Source: DATJQF01 sp035505995 (lineage in GTDB: Bacteria > Bacteroidota > Bacteroidia > Bacteroidales > FEN-979). Taken from it: a stretch of 11,349 bases of DNA. Where the stretch lies: positions 1 through 11,349 of the forward strand of contig DATJQF010000033.1 of the NCBI GenBank assembly GCA_035505995.1, given 5' to 3'. The position numbers and the translations under genes are program-made. The notes under the pieces are model-generated. The model was not told the DNA's origin and made no database searches. It saw only the letters and a program-made list of their open reading frames with translations. Positions 6,959-11,349 of this stretch are shown here, one piece after another (the stretch's first letter is position 1; each line of letters starts with the position of its first letter).

Positions 6959-6992
6959 CAGGTAAATAAACTGCTATTAATTATGGATGGTT

Positions 6993-7046
6993 GATTTACG
7001 ATTGTTGTTTGTATTTCGGGTTGCTGATTCAGGATTGTCGATTCTT
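6993..7046. repeat. Degenerate heptad tract (GATTnnn) downstream of the vWA gene
   Basis: GATT recurs at exact 7-bp spacing in two runs: 6993 and 7000, then 7026, 7033 and 7040, with looser T-rich heptads between. It lies in the 158-bp gap between the vWA and transketolase C-half genes. Right after it TCTG occurs at 7047, 7057, 7070 and 7079, at irregular spacing. No gene fits in this gap. Confidence 0.55.
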
Positions 7047-7090
7047 TCTGTGAAAATCTGCGCTAACAATCTGCTTCATCTGCGAAAAAG

Positions 7091-7107
7091 AAAAATCTCT
7101 GATTTTT
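7091..7107 (-). terminator. Weak candidate terminator after the vWA gene
   Basis: AAAAATC and GATTTTT form a perfect 7-bp stem with a 3-nt loop, 9 bp after the vWA stop. On the minus strand it runs into TTTTTCTTTTTC, a T-rich tail. The stem is very A/T-rich, so termination would be leaky at best. Confidence 0.35.
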
Positions 7108-7116
7108 TTCCCCTTA

Positions 7117-8517
7117 TCAGTTAGTATAAAGTTTTACATTGACCGTCTGTCCGCCGGATACATCAAATTGCTTTTCGATGGAGTACTCGGAGCGGCTGGA
7201 ATATTTCGACCGGAAAACGATCTTATAGGTTCCCGGCTGCAGGTAAAGCGTCTCCTGCTGCTGGGGATTATCCTTCAGGTTATACAGCCACGTCATCCCC
7301 TTTTTGTCGATCAGGTACAGGCTGCCGTACCCGTTCGTCGACTTCTGGATCACGGCAATGCCCGGCACGGGGATCTCCACCGTCGTGGTATTGCTCTGTA
7401 CGATCTGCACATCATGCAGGCTGATCCTGGGCAGGCAAAGGACTTCGACGTCATACGACCCGGTCAGGTACTTTTCCACCTGGTCGAACTGCTGCACGTT
7501 GAGGATCTCGTTCTTTCCTTTCTGCCGGATCAGGCAGGGCAGGTATTTGATCGTGCTGTTCCCTCCCGCCTTGAAGGCCAGGTATCCCTGCGGGGCGTCG
7601 ATGCCGATGATGGTGTGTTTCCCGGGGGTGAGCTTCACGCTGTCCTTCCTTACCGGGGGGAGGGTGTGCACCACGATGTCGTAGGTGATCAGGGGGTCGA
7701 TCTCGAGGGTATCGGGAAGTCCCTTGTTGTTTAAAGAATGGATGAAATTGTATTTGATCAGCCCCGAGAGGTTATCGTAGAAGGTCATGTTCACGTTCGT
7801 CTCCGTAGGCTTCCCGTACTGGTCGAGCAGGTTGACCTGGGCGGTGGTCGGGTTCAGTGCGCGCGAGATCACCACGTTCAGGGCGTTCCGGAATTCCGTT
7901 TCGTTGGTGGCGTCGAAATAGGAGCCGACACACTCGAACGATTCCTTGAAGTTCTTCCCGATGCCGATGATGAACGGCTTCAGTACGATCCCTTTCTGCT
8001 GCAGTTCATGGGACACTGCGCAGGGGTCGCCGCCGCATTCCTCCAGCCCGTCGGTGATCAGCACGATGATGTTCCGGCAGTTGTCGCAGGGGGGGAAATC
8101 GTGCTCCGACTGCTGCAGCGAATATGCGATCGGCGTGGTCCCCTTGGGGATGATGGTCTTCAACACGTGCTTGATCCGGGCGATATTATCGGGGGCGAAC
8201 GGGACCTCCAGGCGGGTGTCGTTGCAGTCCTGCGGCGGGAAGGGCTTCTGATGGCCATATACCCGCAGGGCGACCTCGAGGTTCTTCACGTTTTTGAGGC
8301 TGTCGAGGATGCTGGTAAAGAGCCGGCTGGCGATATTGAACTTGGTGTCGCTCTGCCACCTGCCGTACATGCTCTGGGAAGCATCGAACACGAAGAGGAT
8401 ACGCGTCAGCGGTTTCGGGGGCTCCTGGTCAAATTGTTTCTGGGAAAAGGAGAGGAAAGGAAGAAACAGCACCCATAGGGTAAAGAGAAACTTTTTTCCT
8501 GTCGGGTTATTGAGCAT
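7117..8517 (-). CDS. Secreted von Willebrand factor A domain protein
   Basis: A 466-residue exported protein. Residues 1-25 form a signal peptide (basic KK at 8-9, hydrophobic core, likely cleavage after SFS); there is no lipobox. A vWA domain spans about 38-220 with a complete metal-ion-dependent adhesion site: DASQS (D45, S47, S49), T127 in GTTP, and D156 in ITDG. Cysteines at 98, 144, 147, 161, 166 and 196 suggest disulfides in the periplasm or outside; CGGDPC is a pattern seen in related bacterial vWA proteins. Residues about 225-466 are beta-rich, with GKHTIIGIDAPQGYLAFKAG and LYLQPGTYKIVFRSKYSSRS resembling carboxypeptidase-regulatory or PEGA-like modules that may bind a surface partner. 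It lies between the two transketolase halves, on the same strand, with 118 and 158 bp gaps. A role in sugar metabolism is not suggested by its sequence. Confidence 0.88.
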   Translation of the reverse strand: MLNNPTGKKFLFTLWVLFLPFLSFSQKQFDQEPPKPLTRILFVFDASQSMYGRWQSDTKFNIASRLFTSILDSLKNVKNLEVALRVYGHQKPFPPQDCNDTRLEVPFAPDNIARIKHVLKTIIPKGTTPIAYSLQQSEHDFPPCDNCRNIIVLITDGLEECGGDPCAVSHELQQKGIVLKPFIIGIGKNFKESFECVGSYFDATNETEFRNALNVVISRALNPTTAQVNLLDQYGKPTETNVNMTFYDNLSGLIKYNFIHSLNNKGLPDTLEIDPLITYDIVVHTLPPVRKDSVKLTPGKHTIIGIDAPQGYLAFKAGGNSTIKYLPCLIRQKGKNEILNVQQFDQVEKYLTGSYDVEVLCLPRISLHDVQIVQSNTTTVEIPVPGIAVIQKSTNGYGSLYLIDKKGMTWLYNLKDNPQQQETLYLQPGTYKIVFRSKYSSRSEYSIEKQFDVSGGQTVNVKLYTN

Positions 8518-8546
8518 GTGTATTTTTTTTCAGAACACGGATGACA

Positions 8547-8562
8547 CTGCTGCCTTCAGCAG
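8547..8562 (-). other. Perfect 6-bp hairpin in the vWA leader
   Basis: CTGCTG and CAGCAG pair around a 4-nt loop, 30 bp upstream of the vWA start. No T-run follows on either strand, so it is not an intrinsic terminator; it could shape the 5' leader of the transcript. Confidence 0.35.
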
Positions 8563-8613
8563 GAACTGATCATCGCAGATGCTTCAACAGTCATTCATCA
8601 CAAAGCGATCAGC

Positions 8614-8648
8614 ATCTAAAATCGTAAATCTAAAATCAATAATCTCCC
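8614..8648. repeat. Heptad tract ATCTAAA-type over the end of the transketolase N-half gene
   Basis: ATC recurs at exact 7-bp spacing at 8614, 8621, 8628, 8635 and 8642: ATCTAAA, ATCGTAA, ATCTAAA, ATCAATA, ATCTCCC. The last codons (DY) and the TGA stop (8638-8636) of the transketolase N-terminal subunit lie within it. Confidence 0.8.
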
Positions 8649-9478
8649 AGGGTTTCCGCAATCTGCAACAACGCCCGGTTCGCCTGGCTGTCGTCCGGTG
8701 CGCTCCCGTGCCACTGGTGGTCGTCCCGCATGAAGTCGACGCCGTATCCCATGGTGGTTTTCATCAGCACCACGACCGGCTTTTGCTTACGGGTCTCCGT
8801 GATCGCCAGCTTCATCACCCGAACCACATCCGTCATATCGTTCCCGTTCATCCGGATCACCTTCCAGCCGAAAGATTCGAATTTAGCATGCAGGTCTCCC
8901 AGGTCAAGCACTTTATCCACCGGCCCGTCGATCTGCTTTCCGTTATAATCTATAACGGCGATCAGGTTGTCGACATTGTGTGCGGCGGCGAACATGAGCG
9001 CCTCCCAGTTCTGCCCTTCCTGCAGCTCCCCGTCGCCGGTGAGGCAGTAAACGAGATGCGGATCCCGGTTCAACCGCTTGGCAAGCGCGGCCCCGGTGGC
9101 AGCCGAAAGACCCTGTCCCAGCGAGCCGGAAGCGATACGGATCCCGGGCAGACCGTCGGCCGGCGTGGGATGGCCCTGAAGCCTGGAGTTGAGCCGCCGG
9201 AAGGTCCCCAGCTCCTTTATGTCGAAATAGCCATACCGGGCCAGCACGCTGTACCAGCAGGGAGAAATATGCCCGTTGGAAAGGAAGAATATATCCTCGC
9301 CGGTCCCGTCCATGCTGAATTTTGCCGGGTCGGGGCGCATGATCTCAAAATAGAGGGCTGTAATGAAATCGGCCGTGCCCAGCGAGCCTCCCGGGTGACC
9401 GGAGGCGGCTCCGCAAACCATCCGGATGATGTCGCGCCGGACCTGGGTGGAGATCTTCTCTAATTCTTTTATATCCAC
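8636..9478 (-). CDS. Transketolase, N-terminal (diphosphate-binding) subunit of a split enzyme
   Basis: This half carries the thiamine-diphosphate pyrophosphate domain. With the GTG at 9478 as start it has 280 residues beginning (M)DIKELEKISTQVRRDI, as is usual for this subunit. Family motifs follow: GHPGGSLG at 27-34, SNGHISP, GSLGQGLSAATGAALAKR, and the metal and cofactor motif GDGELQEG (148-155) running to DYN at about 177-179. An ATG further upstream at 9508 adds ten residues, MAFVIRNYLT, encoded by an AATTACG heptad tract; I consider the shorter form more likely. The partner half is at 5996-6958, with a vWA gene between. The C-terminal codons also lie in a heptad tract. A good Bacteroidota promoter is found at 9564-9592. 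Confidence 0.93.
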   Translation of the reverse strand: MDIKELEKISTQVRRDIIRMVCGAASGHPGGSLGTADFITALYFEIMRPDPAKFSMDGTGEDIFFLSNGHISPCWYSVLARYGYFDIKELGTFRRLNSRLQGHPTPADGLPGIRIASGSLGQGLSAATGAALAKRLNRDPHLVYCLTGDGELQEGQNWEALMFAAAHNVDNLIAVIDYNGKQIDGPVDKVLDLGDLHAKFESFGWKVIRMNGNDMTDVVRVMKLAITETRKQKPVVVLMKTTMGYGVDFMRDDHQWHGSAPDDSQANRALLQIAETLGDY

Positions 9479-9486
9479 AGTTAAAT

Positions 9487-9542
9487 AATTACGAATTACA
9501 AATGCCATTGAGCGATGACCAATGGACTAATGACCCATGATT
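9487..9542. repeat. Heptad tract AATTACG/ATGACCA over the transketolase N-half start
   Basis: AATTACG (9487), AATTACA (9494) and AATGCCA (9501) are in perfect 7-bp register; ATGACCA (9515) and ATGGACT (9522) continue it, and ATG recurs at 9530 and 9537 after one 8-bp step. The tract lies in the transcribed leader predicted from the promoter at 9564-9592 and, if ATG 9508 is used, in the coding region. Confidence 0.7.
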
Positions 9543-9563
9543 ATAACGAATTTCCTTCCCGGT

Positions 9564-9592
9564 CAAATATATTGCTTTAGCAAAAGCGCAAA
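9564..9592 (-). promoter_or_regulatory. Bacteroidota promoter for the transketolase N-half gene
   Basis: On the minus strand TTTG (9592-9589), a 17-bp spacer and TATATTTG (9571-9564) match the TTTG/TAnnTTTG consensus. The start site would be near 9557, leaving a leader of about 80 nt to the GTG or 50 nt to the upstream ATG. Confidence 0.6.
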
Positions 9593-9670
9593 ATCGAATG
9601 TTAATAAAAATGGATAAGATTTGAGAAGGTGACGCGCATTTTTAGTTCTTTTGTGATGGAGATCCTGGTG

Positions 9671-11349
9671 ATGTTTATGGTAAGAAAGATCCTGCTTATC
9701 AACCTTCTATTGATCCTGGCTGCAGGGAAAATCTTTTCCTTCCCCGGGACCCGGCCGGATAATCCCGTCATCCGGAAGGATTCCGTGTGGGCGGACTCGG
9801 TCCTGAAGACCCTGTCCACCGACCGTAAGATCGCCCAGCTGATGATCCTGAGGGCGTTCTCCGACCGCGACTCGGTTTACAACGACAGCCTGACGCACCT
9901 GGTCGGGCTGTGGAACCCGGGAGGCATCTGCTTTTTCAAGGGAACCCCGAAAAGGCAGGCCCTGCTGACCAACCGCTGGCAGCAGCTCTCCCGGACGCCC
10001 CTGCTCATCACGACGGATGCGGAATGGGGGCTGGGCATGCGCCTCGACAGCGCCTATTCGTTCCCCCGTCCCATGACCCTCGCGGCAGCAGGCAACGACT
10101 CGCTCGCGTACGAGGAAGCCACCGCCATTGCCCGCGACTGTCACCGGCTGGGTATCCAGGTGGATCTTGCCCCGGTGCTCGACGTCAACAGCAACCCGGC
10201 CAACCCGGTGATCAACTCAAGGTCATTCGGGGAAGACCGGACCCGGGTGGCAACGCTCGGTGCACTTTTCATGAAGGGATTGCAGGATCACGGGATCATG
10301 GCGACCGGCAAGCATTTTCCGGGGCATGGCGACACGGACGCCGACTCTCACCTGACCCTCCCGGTGGTACATAAAACCCGGGCACAGCTCGATTCGGTGG
10401 AGCTTTATCCTTACCGGCAACTGATCCCGCAAGGGCTGCAGGCGATCATGATAGCGCACCTGTATGTCCCGGCGCTGGACTCTTCAAATTCCATAAATGC
10501 CGGTAATGCCAACAATGCCACCAACTTCACCAACCCCGCCACTCCGTCTACCCCCACCACTTTGTCTTATCCGGTCATCTCCGGCCTCCTCCGAAACGAT
10601 CTCGGCTTCCGCGGCCTGATCATCACCGACGCGCTGGATATGAAAGGGGTGACAAAATATTTCCCTCCCGGGATCATCGAGCTGAATGCTTTAAAGGCCG
10701 GAAATGACATTCTCCTGCTTCCGCAGGACCTGGGGCTCGCAGTCAGGACGTTGCATTCGGCCATCGACAGCGGCCTGATCCCGATCGAACTGATCGATCA
10801 GAAATGCCGGAAGATCCTTGAGCTGAAATACCGCGTTGGATTACAGGAAGTGCCGCCAATAGATACGGCCCAGCTTTTTGAAGACCTGAACCCGGTTTCC
10901 TCGGAGGCGCTCACGCGGAAGATCTACCGGGAAGCCGTCACACTCGTCCGGAATGAGAACCACCTGCTGCCGCTGGGACTGCTGGAGTACAGGAAGATCG
11001 CGGTCTTGTCGGTCGGCGACAGCAACCTGACCGCATTCCAGCAAAGCATCGGTAAGTACGCGGAAGCCTCCTGTTTCAGCCTGCCGGCCGATTTCCGGCC
11101 CCCGGTGAGGGATTCCCTGCTTAAAAAATTACAACCTTATAACCTGCTGATCATCGGGATCCATAATACCAGCAGCCTTCCCGGGAAGAATTTCGGCCTC
11201 ACCGTCCAGGAGGTGGCCCTGGTGGATACCCTGGCCCGGTTAAAAAAGACCGTGCTCGATATATTCGGAAGCCCTTACATCCTGGGGATGCTGAAGAGCC
11301 CTCAAAGCGCGGAGGCGATTCTGATCTCCTACCAGGATGTCCCTGCATC
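9671..11349 (+). CDS. GH3-family (NagZ-like) beta-N-acetylhexosaminidase-type hydrolase, 3' end missing
   Basis: About 560 codons are visible; the gene runs past the right edge. It begins with a signal peptide (VRKILLINLLLILAAG), so the enzyme is exported. The glycoside hydrolase family 3 barrel follows: LAPVLDVNSNP, NSRSFGED, the NagZ-type His/Asp loop KHFPGHGDTDADSH starting at K214, and GLIITDALDMKGV with D320 as the likely nucleophile. The family acts on beta-linked N-acetylhexosamines in peptidoglycan or glycans. From about residue 400 a second alpha/beta domain begins (VTLVRNENHLLPL). Bacteroidota homologues can carry a further C-terminal beta-lactamase-like domain, which would lie beyond the window. 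ATGs at 9656, 9671 and 9677 are all in frame; 9671 has GGAG nine bases upstream. A weak TA-N3-TTTG box lies at 9615-9623. Residues 276-299 are an unusual repetitive insert in the barrel. Confidence 0.9.
   Translation, partial: MFMVRKILLINLLLILAAGKIFSFPGTRPDNPVIRKDSVWADSVLKTLSTDRKIAQLMILRAFSDRDSVYNDSLTHLVGLWNPGGICFFKGTPKRQALLTNRWQQLSRTPLLITTDAEWGLGMRLDSAYSFPRPMTLAAAGNDSLAYEEATAIARDCHRLGIQVDLAPVLDVNSNPANPVINSRSFGEDRTRVATLGALFMKGLQDHGIMATGKHFPGHGDTDADSHLTLPVVHKTRAQLDSVELYPYRQLIPQGLQAIMIAHLYVPALDSSNSINAGNANNATNFTNPATPSTPTTLSYPVISGLLRNDLGFRGLIITDALDMKGVTKYFPPGIIELNALKAGNDILLLPQDLGLAVRTLHSAIDSGLIPIELIDQKCRKILELKYRVGLQEVPPIDTAQLFEDLNPVSSEALTRKIYREAVTLVRNENHLLPLGLLEYRKIAVLSVGDSNLTAFQQSIGKYAEASCFSLPADFRPPVRDSLLKKLQPYNLLIIGIHNTSSLPGKNFGLTVQEVALVDTLARLKKTVLDIFGSPYILGMLKSPQSAEAILISYQDVPA
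10496..10567 (+). repeat. 9-bp-period coding tract in the GH3 gene
   Basis: Eight 9-bp units in frame: AATGCCGGT, AATGCCAAC, AATGCCACC, AACTTCACC, AACCCCGCC, ACTCCGTCT, ACCCCCACC, ACTTTGTCT. They encode NAG NAN NAT NFT NPA TPS TPT TLS. The first four or five copies are clearly related; the last drift into a Thr/Pro/Ser run. Confidence 0.7.

Noticed and set aside
6959..8635. vWA gene as cargo of an insertion sequence
   Set aside because: No transposase, no long terminal inverted repeats and no target duplication are visible; only the 11-bp inverted match is reported as a finding.
8579..9463. Long plus-strand open frame opposite the transketolase N-half
   Set aside because: It is a shadow of a gene with clear TPP-binding motifs; its translation has no recognisable domain and a proline/histidine-rich shadow composition.
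467..9542. CRISPR array
   Set aside because: The repeats are 7 bp, directly tandem, without unique spacers, and have different units; no cas gene is present.

Overview
The window looks like a chromosomal segment of a member of the Bacteroidota with fairly high G+C. Three things suggest this. Upstream regions carry promoters of the TTTG-N17-20-TAnnTTTG type instead of the sigma-70 TTGACA/TATAAT type. Shine-Dalgarno sites are scarce. The gene families (a split transketolase, a PnuC/NadR pair, a GH3 NagZ-like hydrolase with a long N-terminal export signal, a DedA/Kup pair) are typical of Bacteroidales-like genomes. No phage, transposase, CRISPR, tRNA or rRNA gene is visible.

Layout. Positions 1-2644 hold a leftward cluster, in transcription order: a class I SAM methyltransferase (2644-1994), the nicotinamide riboside transporter pnuC (ATGA overlap), a kinase-only nadR, and a GT4 glycosyltransferase that runs off the left edge. 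Positions 2747-5985 run rightward: an unrecognised lipoprotein, then, from a very clear promoter, dedA and kup joined by an ATGA overlap. Positions 5996-9478 run leftward again: the N-terminal transketolase half, a secreted von Willebrand A protein, and the C-terminal transketolase half. The last 1.7 kb (from about 9671) is a rightward GH3 beta-N-acetylhexosaminidase-type enzyme cut by the right edge.

Functionally, pnuC and nadR form a nicotinamide riboside salvage module (import, then phosphorylation to NMN). The two transketolase halves should form one heteromeric thiamine-diphosphate enzyme of the non-oxidative pentose phosphate pathway. DedA and Kup are two inner-membrane proteins, Kup importing potassium. 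The methyltransferase and GT4 protein suggest surface glycan or lipid modification, but that is inference.

The most unusual signal is a set of short tandem tracts with a 7-bp period, each with a different unit, placed on gene edges: CGAAACG inside the GT4 gene, GGGTTTA across the pnuC stop and nadR start, GATTnnn and ATCTAAA on the two sides of the vWA gene, and AATTACG over the transketolase N-half start. Two coding regions (GH3 linker, Kup tail) carry 9-bp-period tracts instead, which preserve frame. The vWA gene splitting the two transketolase halves, and the lack of an ATG at the natural start of nadR and of the GT4 gene, are the other points worth checking.
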